Source of the DNA: Lacrimispora amygdalina
GTDB taxonomy: Bacteria; Bacillota; Clostridia; Lachnospirales; Lachnospiraceae
Reading direction: 5' to 3'
Assembly: GCF_003432035.1 (NCBI RefSeq)
Contig: NZ_QOHO01000022.1
Coordinates: 1-64,000, forward strand
DNA length: 64,000 bases
The position numbers and the translations under genes are program-made. The first letter of the stretch is position 1. Every line of letters begins with the position of its first letter. Shown here piece by piece: positions 50,701 to 59,700 of the stretch. The notes beneath the pieces are model-generated. The model was not told the DNA's origin. It searched no databases and saw only the letters and a list, made by a program, of their open reading frames with translations.

Positions 50701-52473
50701 CTGGCTGTCATCAAGCAGGATCACTTCACCGTCAAAATCCGCTTTATCCCTCAGATACTTTTGAGTCAGCAAAATTTCCGACGCGCTGTCTTCCAGCATA
50801 TACTTTATTCTTTCTGAAGGATAGTTGGGATCAATGGTTAAATAAGCGCCGCCTGCTTTGAGTATTCCCATCATACCTATGATCATTTCAAATGAACGTC
50901 CGGTCATGAGGGCAATGATCTGATCTTTTTTCACCCCCCTCTCTCTCAGTGTCCATGCCAGCTGGTTTGCCCTTTGGTTTAATTCACGGTACGTAAGCTT
51001 CTCATCTTCCAGACATAGGGCAGCCTGTTCCGGATATTTTAAAACCTGTTCCTCAAACAGAGTGTGAATGGTCTTGTTTTTGGAATAATCCGCAGCTGCT
51101 GCATGAAACTCTTCTAACATCTTCTTTTGTTCCCATTCAGGTACAATACCGATTTCTGTTATGATGGATTCGTTATATTCCAATACCTGGCGGAATAAAA
51201 AGTCAAAATGAGAGACCACATGTTCAATTGGAATAAATTTGTCAAACACATCCATGCGGTAGGAAAAATCAATATAAACTTCTGCATTCTCATACTCTCT
51301 TAAATAGACTGTCAGGGCATTGCGTTCATGATGATGAGGCAGCATTACATGGCTTCCTATTTCAGCATCCACAAAGCTTTCCGTCGCCCCATGCTTTTCA
51401 TAGGAAAACGAAATATCAAAAAGACTGCTTTTTTCGTTTGTTGTACGGAAAACAGACCGGTAGATTTCTCCGGTGGAAACCCTCATGTGCCTGTAGCAAT
51501 CCATGAGCTCATTTTTAATGTATTTCACAAGTTCCTGAAAGCTCATATCGCTTCCCGGAGATATCCTCAACGGAATCACATTGGCAAAATGTCCCATTGT
51601 CTGCTTATATTTTGTTTTACTTCGGTTTAAAACCGGCACGCCGATCACTACCTCTTCCTTATCGCATACTCTGCTGAAATAGGTAAATAAGGTTCCAAGT
51701 ACAAAGTGAAAGACAGAACAGCCCCTTTCTTCACTAAACTGAATGATCCGGTTATATAATTCCCTGTCTAGCTTTAAAATTCGCCTGCCGCTCCAGTCTG
51801 ACTGCATGTCCGGACCGGTTCCGTTAGCGTTTCGGTTAAACAATGGCTCTGGAATAGTTAAATACTTTTCCCTCCAGAATTCCCGGTCTTTTATAAAACT
51901 GTTTGAATTATGGTAGCTTTGATCTTCCAACAGGAAATCGTGATAGGAATAGACCGGTTTCTCTTCCGTTTTTCCCTCTCTGTATAATTCATTATAGTTT
52001 TCTATGATTTGTTTGTGAGTGAGTACAAAGCCCCAGCCATCTATAATAAGATGAAAGGCTTTGATGAATACAAAGTACTGGTTATCACTCCATTTCAGCA
52101 GGTCAAACTGGAAGAGCTGTTTTCCCATATCAAAGGGCTTCTGAAACTCTCCCCGCATCCATTCCATACAAAACTCACGGGGATTTTTCTTCCCGGAGAA
52201 ATCATGCACAGGCAGTTCATACAAAGACTCTGATAATATGTTCAGATATGGTACTCCGTCCCTTTCTGTCATTTTAGCCCGCATCATTTCATTGCGGTTT
52301 ATAAAAACCTGAATGGCCTGGTTAAATAATGGTACATTAATTTCGCCTTTTATTTCTGTATATCCGCCAATATTATAAATCGGCTTACCGGGATACATAC
52401 ACTGTTCCAGCCATATATCCTTCTGGTATGAGCTTAACGGATATTCTGTAACGTTTTTCATTTTTGTTTCCAT
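38692..52473 (-). CDS. NRPS-B: four-module synthetase ending in reductase (C-A-T x4, R)
   Basis: 4593 aa. A starter-type condensation domain comes first (residues 10-440; FHLIIDG at 140-146, first His of the motif replaced by Phe), suggesting N-acylation. Modules 1-4 carry A3 motifs near residues 615, 1650, 2695 and 3740 and carrier Ser motifs GGDS near 997, GGHS near 2042 and 3086, and GGNS near 4117. Condensation domains 2-4 have HHIISDG. My reading of the specificity residues gives D-A-W-L-V-G-A-V-I for A1, D-A-K-D-I/V-G-V-V-D for A2 and A3 (the glutamate code of surfactin synthetase) and D-A-W-L-V-G-A-I-I for A4 (hydrophobic, unassigned). No epimerase. The C-terminal reductase (GSTGYLG near 4212, YSQTK) would release an aldehyde or alcohol. 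AAGGGGAG precedes ATG 52473; acyltransferase gene 22 bases upstream. Confidence 0.95.
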   Translation of the reverse strand: METKMKNVTEYPLSSYQKDIWLEQCMYPGKPIYNIGGYTEIKGEINVPLFNQAIQVFINRNEMMRAKMTERDGVPYLNILSESLYELPVHDFSGKKNPREFCMEWMRGEFQKPFDMGKQLFQFDLLKWSDNQYFVFIKAFHLIIDGWGFVLTHKQIIENYNELYREGKTEEKPVYSYHDFLLEDQSYHNSNSFIKDREFWREKYLTIPEPLFNRNANGTGPDMQSDWSGRRILKLDRELYNRIIQFSEERGCSVFHFVLGTLFTYFSRVCDKEEVVIGVPVLNRSKTKYKQTMGHFANVIPLRISPGSDMSFQELVKYIKNELMDCYRHMRVSTGEIYRSVFRTTNEKSSLFDISFSYEKHGATESFVDAEIGSHVMLPHHHERNALTVYLREYENAEVYIDFSYRMDVFDKFIPIEHVVSHFDFLFRQVLEYNESIITEIGIVPEWEQKKMLEEFHAAAADYSKNKTIHTLFEEQVLKYPEQAALCLEDEKLTYRELNQRANQLAWTLRERGVKKDQIIALMTGRSFEMIIGMMGILKAGGAYLTIDPNYPSERIKYMLEDSASEILLTQKYLRDKADFDGEVILLDDSQSFNDNKDNPENRSNPEDLAYIIYTSGSTGKPKGVMVKHQGILNLQAFFVQKHEMNKNDRMLQFASSSFDASVWEIFTTLLTGASLYLIPKETINNLMEFEKYVNKTGITIALLPPTYLSNLEPGNLPTLTRLVTGGSAITKEMVKKWKDGLTYINAYGPTEYSVITTTWTYKEEEMEYESVPIGTPVNNTRVFILDKKRHMLPIGAAGELCISGDGLARGYLNRPELTKEKFVDNPFESGEKMYRTGDLARWLPDGNIEFLGRIDDQVKVRGFRIELGEIESQLLKLPQIKEAAAVARDDSQGNKYIAAYIVWEEALPLDRLRAELLQELPDYMVPSCFVQLDQMPFTVNGKIDRKALPEPDLTMDTGAEYEAPSDELEEGICRLWKKIFKAERVGINDNFFALGGDSLNAIVLSSEIHKEFNSNIPLKEIFAGPTVRDMAQYLRNAKQDIYASIKPVEQAEYYPMSSAQKRIFVLGQLEDGKTVYNIPGAVLIEGGIDAQKTEAVFKQLIERHETLRTSFEMINGEPVQRVHEQADFSVSYREVPEETTDNLLDEFIKPFDLSKAPLLRVGLVKTGENRHVLLFDMHHIISDGVSMEILIREFTTLYEGMELDPLRLQYRDYSAWQNQMYEDGTLKKQEEYWLKTFEGDIPVLNMPLNYQRPAVQSFEGDRIRFHLSQDITRKLQVVAKDNGATMYMVLLAAYNILLYKYTGQEDIIVGSPIAGRPHADLQNIIGMFVNTLAMRNYPQGEKTFQDFLTEVREMALGAYENQDYPFEELVEKLKLKRDVSRNALFDAFFALQSVDTAAFAMDGLSMIPYSYDVKMSKFDIALTAKEEEEGIAFELAYCIRLFSKEFMEKTAIHYGALLEEIGSCPQTRLKDLQMLEKEEIQRIVYGFNDNAAEYSRNKTIIQVFEEQAKKNPDRVAVEFEESSLTYGELNARSNQLAGVLRENGAGTEKTIGIMTERSVEMIVGIMAVLKAGSAYLPIDPLYPEARIRYMLEDSQTEILLTQTEVMDKVQFTGKILDLKNESLYQGDAANISSLNFPDDMAYVIYTSGTTGKPKGVIIEHRNVLNLTAGLNRHIYGAYDRNLKVALVAPYVFDASVKQIFPTLMLGHTLCIVPEEARIDGTSLLRYYKEHSVDVSDGTPAHIRFLENAMLDGADALTVKHFIIGGEALGIETVKSFYDRISGEKPRITNVYGPTECCVDSTLFSIDDETAAGLNSVPIGVPLNNVQVYILGKDREVLPIGAAGELYISGDGVGRGYLNRIELTEQKFVENPFVPGSRMYRTGDLARWLPDGTIEFLGRIDYQVKIRGYRIELGEIENRLLTHESVREAAVIDREDGYGTKYLCAYIAGKEDLTTGELREFLLRDLPDYMVPSYFIQLEKLPLTFNGKLDRKALPEPEGRIDTGVEYEKPEGMVEEKLAGIWQEVLKIEKIGRMDNFFELGGHSLKATVLVSRIHKEFNINIPLKTIFAGPTIKETAEYIKNAKEDIYASIKPVEKAEYYPMSSAQKRVFVLGQLEDSKTVYNMPGAVMIEGSVDGLKTEAAFKKLIKRHETLRTSFEMMDGEPLQRVHDEADFCVSCKEAPGETTEDLLNEFIKPFDLSKAPLLRVELVKTGENSHVLLFDMHHIISDGVSMEILIREFIALYEETNLNPLRLQYRDYSAWQNQMYEDGTLKKQEDYWLKTFQGEIPVLNLPLDYKRPAVQSFEGDRIRFRLSQEVSQKLRGVARENGATMYMVLLAAYNTLLYKYTGQEDIIIGSPIAGRPHADLQNMIGMFVNTLAMRNYPQGEKTFEKFLAEVREMALGAYENQDYPFEELVEKLNLKRDVSRSALFDAFFALLNVDSASLVMDGLNITPYSYEVKMSKFDIALTAKEEEAGIEFELAYCTRLFRKETMEKAAIHYGTLLEEIANDPQTRLKDLQMLEKEEIQRIVYGFNDNSAEYFKDKTIIQVFEEQAEKSPDRTAVEFEENSLTYGELNARSNQLAAVLRENGAGPDKTVGIMAERSVEMIVGIMAVLKAGSAYLPVDPLYPEARIRYMLEDSQTEILLTQSELLDKVQFSGKMLDLKNESLYQGEAGNIAPVNTPQNMAYVIYTSGTTGKPKGVVIEHRNVLNLTAALNRHIYGKYNRNLKVALVAPYVFDASVKQIFPTLMLGHTLCIVPEEARLDGTSLLRYYKEHSVDISDGTPAHIRFLENAMLDGADALTVKHFVIGGEALGIETVKSFYDRIAGEKPRITNVYGPTECCVDSTLFTIDYETAARLDSIPIGVPLDNVKVYILGKDREVLPVGAAGELYISGDGVGRGYLNRKELTEQKFVENPFVSGSRMYRTGDLARWLPDGTIEFLGRIDYQVKIRGYRIELGEIENRLLTHESVREAAVIDREDGYGTKYLCAYIAGKEELTTGELRAYLLKDLPDYMVPSYFIQLEKLPLTFNGKLDRKALPEPEGRIDTGVEYVKPEGIVEEKLAVIWQDVLKAEKIGRMDNFFELGGHSLKATVLVSRIHKEFNINIPLKEIFAGPTIAEMKKYIENAKEDIYASIEPAKKAQYYPMSSAQKRVYVLSQLGGNGITYNMPSALRIEGNVDIERLQTAFSQLIERHETLRTSFKTIDGELIQWVDAHVDFTVGYEEAAEEEGKEIVRNFVKPFDLSKAPLLRAGLVKLKNESYILMFDMHHIISDGVSMEILLREFSALYEGKELKPLHLQYRDYSVWQKQMYGNGSLKHQESFWLETLGGEIPVLNLQTDYKRPAVQSFEGGRVRFRIGSQITGKLGEIAKENGATMYMVLLAAYNTLLYRYTGQEDMIVGSPIAGRPHADLQNIIGMFVNTLAMRNYPQGEKTYKEFLAEVREMALGAYENQDYPFEEIVEKLGLKGDMSRNALFDTMFALQNMETGSFELAGMKAAPYGGGAPISKFDITLAAIETQEGISFELEYGIKLYKKETMEALSEHFVNILKAVAENPEVKLKDIPILDEEERKKILYCFNRTAEPYPKHSTIHGAFEEQVRRYPDKAAVVFGESSLSYLELNKRANALAEILQNRGVGTDKIVAIMAERSLEMIVAMFGVLKAGGAYLPVDPNYPEDRIRYMLEDSGAAVVLTQRHLKEKAVTDSEVIFLDDQFGECGENPENLSSAGDLAYIIYTSGSTGKPKGVMVEHHGIINLRNYFKRYWKVDENERMLQFASSSFDASVWEIFTCLLGGGTLYLISKDTINNLNEFEAYVNEKEITIALLPPTYLAGIEPGKLRTLKKLVTGGSAITKNLADQWKDSVEYMNAYGPTEYSIITSAWKYRAEEMCYGSVPIGRPVDNTRIYILDKNGNLLPVGAAGELCVAGDGIARGYLNRPELTAEKFTADPFLSGERMYHTGDLARWLPDGNIEYMGRIDDQVKIRGFRIELGEIEDRLLQCPLVREAVVMAREDSHGDKYLVSYYTGEEELEAAKLREQMAQALPDYMVPSYFVQLDAMPVTANGKIDKKALPEPEIGGCGQAEYIGPRNDTDAKIQKVWQEVLGIGQISIDDNFFMLGGNSIKAIQTVSKLAMEFEIEINDIFKCLTIRVLSDHIRYSKDRLKNALNAYREAAVTAQSGVAALDEGMEKRIIKYKTRIQKYKKMDLSEKADYRNILLAGSTGYLGIHILYQLLQNTDYKLYVPIRSKDDEEAFERLCKKLEYYFNPDAQLKNVLADRVFAFRGDLAKENMGLSRELYEVLADKIDVIINSAANVKHYGHYSELYDANVAGNERLIEFARTGKKKAYNLISTTSIGEGAIEGKKRELFTEYDCDLGQNSENYYSQTKFEAEKMVVKAREEGVNANVFRVGNLVFDSATGIFQENITNNAFYAVIRSCINLGCFPETAEKNINFSFIDQVAKAVVLLFDRKKLQNETYHLYNSHTVSMSFVAELINQAGVKVKIIPPAEFVENLLKKYDDKDKTDDITQILVHTNMLSGSMEKTSFTLLNSKTDVILKAAGFEWSRLDCEKVKLMLEHCMKVGFINRFVKEREREQN
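43065..49300. repeat. Tandem duplicated modules 2 and 3 of NRPS-B
   Basis: Modules 2 and 3 (C-A-T, both read as Glu) repeat with a period of exactly 3135 bases (1045 codons). For example 43501-43596 and 46636-46731 are identical over 96 bases. Divergence is spread unevenly, with whole A-domain blocks nearly identical. Outer boundaries given are approximate. Confidence 0.85.
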
Positions 52474-52495
52474 ACTGATTGATCTCCCCTTATTA

Positions 52496-53770
52496 CTATG
52501 AATTTAATAAATGTTTCTCAGATAATATCCTGTCAAAAAGAGAAATAACTTCTTCCGGATCGTAAAGATTTTTTGAAACGCATAGTTCCATCATTAACCG
52601 GCCTGAAATGGTAGCCGACGAAAGGAAAAGTGACTGGGCTCTCACAGAAATATAAAAGGATTCCACCCATTTTTCCATAATTGGATATGATATAATGCCA
52701 AGGTTAGAAAGAGTGATTGACGTATTCATCAACGGCCCCCTTTCAGACATGGTTTTCTTACACGATTTCAAACATAGACTCTTGTATTTTTCCAATGAAC
52801 TGGAGCATACCGCTGCCAGACGCAGCAAGCCGTACGGAACTCCTCTTTTGAACCATTTAAACGCTTCTTTTACCTGTTTTCTCAAATCTCCCTCCCGGAA
52901 GAACTGCGCCGGAAGACTCGCCACATAATTACCATGCATGGTCTGTGGCGAATAGGAATGCAAAGGCTGTATGTCCATAGGCATGGAGACAAGCACACGC
53001 TGTTTTCCGGAATCATGCTCCAATAATCCATCCGTCATTCTGTAACAGAGATATTCGCCAAATGTCATATCATACCGTCTGCTCTGGCGTAATATTTCCC
53101 GGGTTTTTTCAGCACTGAAGCTGTAGGATTTTTTCACATAGCCTCTGCCTTTCTTTGGTTTTCTGTCATAACTTAAGTCTAACGTTTCGTTTTTATCCTT
53201 CTTATTCGCATGGAATGCAAAGCCCGTTAAAAAAACAGGCAGCCATAAATAGGCAGAAATTCTTCTTACCGTGCGAAGAATCCGATCTCTTAAGCCGGAA
53301 GAGGCGTCTGTCTCTCCCGGCACTGTGTCAATTTCACATGAATAGTATTCAAGCCACTTCTTAATCCAGAATATCAGTCCCCGGCCATTGGTCACTGCAT
53401 GGTGCATGGAAAATACCATCGTATTCTCATTTACAGGAAACAGGTGAAAAACCAGCCTGGAATTGGTGGAATCGTATCGTTCCAAAACCTCTTCCTCAGT
53501 ATAATACTTAGAAAGCTGCTCCTCTTCATAATCAAGCAAAGCTTTTAGCTCCTCTTTTGGAAACCGGTTCCATTTGAACGTATTTTTTTCAGGCTGTTCC
53601 ACCATTTTTGCCTGCAGCAGCGGATTTTCCATAACCAGCGCCCGGTAGCTGGGATACAATCGTTCCGGATCAATTTTTTTCTTAAAGCTGACTGTTGCTA
53701 TCATGCAATTGGACGAATTAAATTCTTCTGTTCCAAAAAAATATAAACTTGCAAGTTTGATTGCATCCAT
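52496..53770 (-). CDS. Stand-alone condensation-like acyltransferase
   Basis: 424 aa. The fold resembles the condensation/PapA/wax-ester-synthase superfamily: an N-terminal half with SMHHAVTNGRG near residue 122, where HHxxxDG has become HHxxxNG, and a C-terminal half ending with NTSITLSNLGIISYP, as in PapA-type acyltransferases. The catalytic second His is kept; the structural Asp is Asn. It lies between the two NRPS genes (23 and 22 bases away), so it likely acylates or couples the products: an ester, an N-acyl cap or joining of two chains are all possible. GGAGG is 9 bases before ATG 53770. I cannot assign donor or acceptor. Confidence 0.75.
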   Translation of the reverse strand: MDAIKLASLYFFGTEEFNSSNCMIATVSFKKKIDPERLYPSYRALVMENPLLQAKMVEQPEKNTFKWNRFPKEELKALLDYEEEQLSKYYTEEEVLERYDSTNSRLVFHLFPVNENTMVFSMHHAVTNGRGLIFWIKKWLEYYSCEIDTVPGETDASSGLRDRILRTVRRISAYLWLPVFLTGFAFHANKKDKNETLDLSYDRKPKKGRGYVKKSYSFSAEKTREILRQSRRYDMTFGEYLCYRMTDGLLEHDSGKQRVLVSMPMDIQPLHSYSPQTMHGNYVASLPAQFFREGDLRKQVKEAFKWFKRGVPYGLLRLAAVCSSSLEKYKSLCLKSCKKTMSERGPLMNTSITLSNLGIISYPIMEKWVESFYISVRAQSLFLSSATISGRLMMELCVSKNLYDPEEVISLFDRILSEKHLLNS

Positions 53771-53793
53771 CTTTTACTGCCTCCAGCGTATTT

Positions 53794-56700
53794 TTACTGC
53801 ATAAACCCTACATTTCTGCAGTGTTCAATCATGAGCTTTACTCTGCTGCCGTCAAGCTTCGGCCACTCAAATCCCAGTGCTTTTAAGATACCGTCGGTCT
53901 TTCTGTTCTTCACCAGGAATAATGTTTTGCTGGCTCCTTCAAAGAATATATTGGAATGGACAAGTATTCTGGATACTTCCTGTTTCGCATCATCATCATC
54001 GTATTTTTTCAGAATAAATGAGGTAAACTTGTCCACGGGCATCGTCTCCACTTCCACTCCTGCCTGATTTAAAAACCGGGCAAAGGAAATCATATTGATC
54101 CGATGGCTGTTAAATAAATGGTACGTCTCATTTTTTAAATTCTTCCTGTCAAACAGCAGTACGACAGCTTTCGCCACCTGGTCAACAAAGGAAAAGTCCA
54201 GGGTTTTATCAGCAATCGCAGGGACATATCCAAGTTTTATCAGGGATTTCACCATGGTGTAGAACGCATTATCCTGAATATTTTCCTGGAAAATACCGGA
54301 CTTTGAATCAAAAACCAGATTTCCCACCCTGAAAACATTGCATATAATGCCTTCTTCTCTCGCCCTGACGATCTGCTTCTCAGCCTCCAGTTTCGTCATT
54401 ACATAGTAGTTATCGGAGCTCTGTTCCACATCACAGTCATACTCAGTAAACACCACGCTTGACTGATCTTCTATGAATCCGCTTCCCACACTGGTGGTAG
54501 AGATGAAGTTATACACCTTTTTCTTCCCTGTACCGGCAAATTCAATGAGCCTTTTATTTCCTTCCACATTAATTGCATAAAACTCCGAGTAATTCCCAAA
54601 ATGCTTTACATTTGCCGCTGAGTTTATGACTGCATCAATTTTTTCTGCCAGACTTTCATAACGCTCTTTGCTCAGCCCGAAGTATTCCTTTGTTAAATCT
54701 CCGCAAAATACACACAATCTGTCTTCCAGTGTTTCCTGTCCGCAGATTTCATTTCCAAAGTGGAACTTAAGCTTTGCATGCAGCCTTTCCCGTGCATCAC
54801 TGTCATCCTTTCCTCTGACAGCTATGTAAATCTTATAATCAGTAATCTTCAGCAGCTGATGTACAATCTGTATTCCAAGATAACCGGTTCCTCCGGCCAC
54901 CAGTATATTCTGGTAGCCAGCCTTTTCCGAAATCTCAACTCCCTTATACTTCTGATTTCTTTTATGGTATTCTTTCAGGCTTTTGAGGATTCTGCCATCA
55001 CTGGCTCCCCTTCCTTCAATCCTGGTGACCGCTGCTTCCTGCAGTGCTTCAATCGCTGTCTTCAGCCTGTCTTTGGAGTATTTTATCTGATCTGACAGAC
55101 TCCGTATTGTGGGATATTGGAAAATGTCATTGATTCCAATTTCAAATTCCGACGCCAGCCTTGATACAGCCTGAATCGCCTTGATGGAATTACCGCCTAG
55201 CATAAAGAAATTGTCGTCGATTCCGATTGATTCAATTCCCAGTGTATCCTGCCACACTTCCTGAATCTTCTTATCCGCATCGTTTCTCGGGCTTATGAAA
55301 TCTGCCCCTGAATTTCCGCGCATTTCAGGCTCCGGCAGTGTTTTTTTGTCTATCTTACCGCTTTGAGTCATGGGCATGTGCTCCAGCTGCATAAAGAAGG
55401 CTGGGACCATGTAGTCCGGCAGTTCCTTTAAAAGATGTTTTTTCAATTCTTCCGCTTTCAGCTCTTCTTCCGAAGTAAAATATGCTGTCAGATACTTCTC
55501 TTTCTTTTTATCCTCTCTGGCGATCACTGCCACTTCACGGATCAGCGGATACTTATGTAAGTTTGCTTCAATCTCCCCAAGCTCAATCCGAAATCCCCGG
55601 ATCTTTACCTGGTCATCAATTCTCCCCAAATATTCCACATTCCCATCCGGCAGCCAGCGGGCAAGGTCTCCTGTCCGGTACATCTTCTCTCCGGCTTCAT
55701 ACGGATTATCCACAAACTTTTCTGCAGTCAGGGACTGGCGGTTTAAATAGCCTCTGGCAATGCCGTCTCCCGATACGCACATCTCTCCGGCCGCTCCCAC
55801 CGGCAAAAGCTTCTGGTCCTTATCCAGTATATAGATCCTTGTATTGGACACAGGCTTTCCAATGGGGACCGAATCACATCCCATCTCCTCGTTCCGGTAT
55901 TTCCATGCAGTTGCAATTACACTGTATTCGGTAGGACCATAAGCATTCATATAGGCCGCCTTATCCTTCCACTTTGAAACCAGTTCCTTTGTAATAGCCG
56001 ATCCGCCGGTTACCAGCTTCTTTAATGACGGAAGGCTTCCCGGCTCAATGCCTGAAAGGTATGCAGGCGGCAGAAGGGTGATGGAGATTTTGTTTTCATT
56101 GATGAAATTCTTAAAATCATCCAGATTATTAATCACATCTCTGGAAACCAGATAAAGTGTTCCCCCGCCCAGCAGAATGGTAAAGGTCTCCCATACGGAG
56201 GCATCAAAGGAGCTGCTGGCAAACTGAAGCATCCGGTCTGATCCGTCCACGCCCCAGCTTTCCTTAAAGTAATTCTGCAGATTCAAAATTCCGTGATGTT
56301 CCACCATGACCCCTTTCGGTTTTCCGGTAGAGCCTGATGTATAGATGATATACGCCAGATCATCTGGTTTATTTACAGGCTTGGGATTGGCATCCTCTTC
56401 CAGATAAACATCCTCCTCATTCAGACAGATTATATTACCGTTATACTGAATACTGTCTTTTAGATGCTTTTGAGTCAGCAGAACGCCAGCGCCGCTGTCC
56501 TCCAGCATATATTCAATCCGGTCCTGCGGATAGCCTGGATCTATGGGCAGGTAGGCACCTCCGGCCTTGAGCGTACCAAATATCCCTGTTACCATATCCA
56601 GAGAACGTTCCGTCATCACAGCAACAATGCTGTCCGGTTTCACTCCCTTTCTCCTCAGCGCATGGGCAAGCCTGTTGGCTTTTTGGTTCAGTTCCCTATA

Positions 56701-59700
56701 GGTCAGTTTTTTATCTTCAAAAACGAGCGCCGTATGTTCCGGTCTTTGTTCTGCCTGCTCCTCAAACAAACCGTGGATGGTCTGATTTTTTGGATATTCC
56801 ATCACTGTCTGATTAAAATCATGAAGCAGCATACGCCTTTCTCCTTCCGGTACTACATCGATCTCTTCAACGGACATCCCGGGGCGCTTTACGATTTCAC
56901 TGATCATGGTTTTCATCTGTTCAGCAATCCGGGCGAGAAAGCTTTTGTTATAAACCAGACTGTTGTATCGGAATTTGATTTGCAGATCCTTTCCCGGCAT
57001 TATAATAATATTTAAGTCAAAATTCGTCTGCTCGGATACCTTTGCTGAAAGAATGGTGATATGATCCCTGCCGTTGTCATCTCCCTTAACGGCTTCCTCC
57101 ATGGGATAATTTTCAAAAGCCATAAGGCTCTGAACCAGTTCCCCTTTGCAGGATATCCTGGACTGAATTTCTGCCAGCGGATAATAACTGTGTTTCTCAG
57201 ACTCCAGCGCCTCCCGCTGCTGTCTTGAAATAAGAGAGGAGAAGCTTTCCCCTTTTTCTGACCGGACTCTGACTGGAATGGTATTAATAAAGAGGCCTAT
57301 CATTCGTTCAACACCCTCTACCTCGGCCGGTCTGCCTGAAACTACTGATCCAAACACCACATCCCGGGTATTGCTGTACCTTTGCAGTAAGATTCCCCAT
57401 ACCGTCTGCATCACCGTACTTAAAGTGGCGGCGTTATCTCTTGCCGTTTTCTCAAGTCCTGCTTTCATTTCTTCATTTATTGTAAAATCGTATTCCTCCT
57501 GAAGATATCCCTGCCCGGCAGTTGTGACTTTCATTCTGGAGAGCTGTTCGGTCTGCTCATATTCCATGAGATACTGATCCCAGTAATCCGAAGCTTCCTG
57601 GTCATCTCTGTTTTCCAGCCATTGTATATACTGGCTGTATGGATACACCCTGCCTAACCGCGGGGAACTGCCTTCCCGGAACGCTTTATAGGATTCCAGA
57701 AGTTCCTTAAATACAATAGGCAGACACCAGCCATCCATGATGATATGATGGAAGCTCCAGATTAAATGGTAAATTCCCTCACTCACTTTAATCAGCATGA
57801 TCCTGACCAGCGGCTCATGGGTTAAGTCAAAGCCCTTTTTCCTGTCGCCAGCCATGCATTCTTCCAAATAGGATTTTTTTTGTCCTTCTGATAAAAGGGA
57901 AATATCCTTATAGTCCATTTTGGAAGTCCTGTCTTTTAAGACCACCTGAACCGGCTTGTCCACCTTTTCATAAATAAAAGCCGTTCTTAAAATATCGTGT
58001 CTTAAAATCACCTGCCAAAACGCCCGTTCAAACGCGTCTTTATCAACACTGCCCTTTAATGTGATCACTGCCTGCTCAAAATAAGCATTGGAATCTTTTT
58101 CCCTGAGGAAATGATACAGCATTCCAGTCTGCATGGGTGTCAGTGAATAAATATCCCTGATATTGTGTTTTGATGATTCCATCACGCGGTACACCGCTTC
58201 CACTTCCCGGGCGGTGATCTTCGAGGAGCTTAAATCGCCAGGTGTCAGTTCGGTATAATCCTGAGATACGCAGTGTTCAATCATTTGTATCAGGCTGCGT
58301 TTAAAATTATCAGCAATCCGGTTTATTGTAATCTTTTCATATTCACCCCTGTGATATGAAAAATGAAGCCCCAGCTTCCCGTTATTAATTCCTCCATAAA
58401 TATCAAGACAGTATGGCCGCTGCATTTCCGGTGAAATGGTTTCACCTGCTGAAATGTCCGTTAAGGTAAATAAATCGCTGTCAATATCCTGGTCAAATTG
58501 TCCAAGATAGTTGAAACTGATCTCCGGATTTAAATTGAACTTAAGCATTTCTTCATCTGGAAGAATCGTCTGATATTTTAAAATACCATAGCCCATTCCT
58601 CTCCCCGGTATGGTACGCAGGCTTTCTTTTACGGATTTAATTCTGGAAGATATGGACCCTGTCTCTTTCATATCTAAAATCACGGGATACTGTGTGGTAA
58701 ACCATCCTACGGTTCTGCTGATATCAATATCCCCGGCAATCTCTTCACGGCCATGTCCTTCTAAGTTAATGAGCACTTTTTCCTCACCGGTCCATTCTGA
58801 AACCGCCTCTCCCAGCGCTGCCAGAAGAATATCATTAATTTCGGTATGATACGCCTTGTTCACATCCCTGATCAGCCGGGAAGTCCGGATCTCATCAAGC
58901 TCCATGAAAACCTGGTCACTGTCCTTATATTTTCTGTTGGTGACAGTATGTTCCTTTGGAAGGGGTTTCACCTGGATTTTCTCAAGGGCGCTCCAGTATG
59001 GAATCTCCTTTTGAAGCTCTTCACTGTCGGCATACCCATAAAGTTTCTCCGACCATTCCTTAAAAGAGTCTGTTTTTTCAGGGAAATTAATTTCTTCTCC
59101 GTTAACCGCCTGCCGGTATCCTGTTGAAATATCCTCAAAGAGAATTCTCCATGAAATCCCGTCAACCACCAGATGATGGATGGCAAGGAGCAGATAATCT
59201 CCCTCTTTCGTCTGAAATAAGCCTGCATTTACCAGAGGCCCCTGCTTTATGTCCATAGAGGACTGTAGAATCCGGGCTTCTTCTTCCAATGCTTTCTCAT
59301 CTACCTGCATACTTGTGAGATCTCTTACAGCCAGCGAATAAAGATTGCCTTCCATCCCCCTGTTAAGCAGGGCAATCCGACCCGCTTTTTCTCTCATTAC
59401 AATCCGCAGCGCATCGTGGTGCTCTGCCACCCGGTCAAGTACTTTTCTCAGTGCCTCTTCGTTAAAGCCCTCTTTCCGGTACAGCATCACTGACTGGTTG
59501 AAGTGATTTCTATATTCAGAACAATGTTCAAAAAACCAGCTCTGGACAGGTGTAAGAATTACCTCTCCTTTTACAATTCCCTGAACAGCAGTACGTTTGG
59601 CTGTTTTAATATAAGCACTCAGTTCTTCGATGAACGGGTGTTCAAAAATATCCTTCAGCTCAAGCTTTAACTGATAACTGTTCAGTTTGGATAATACCTG

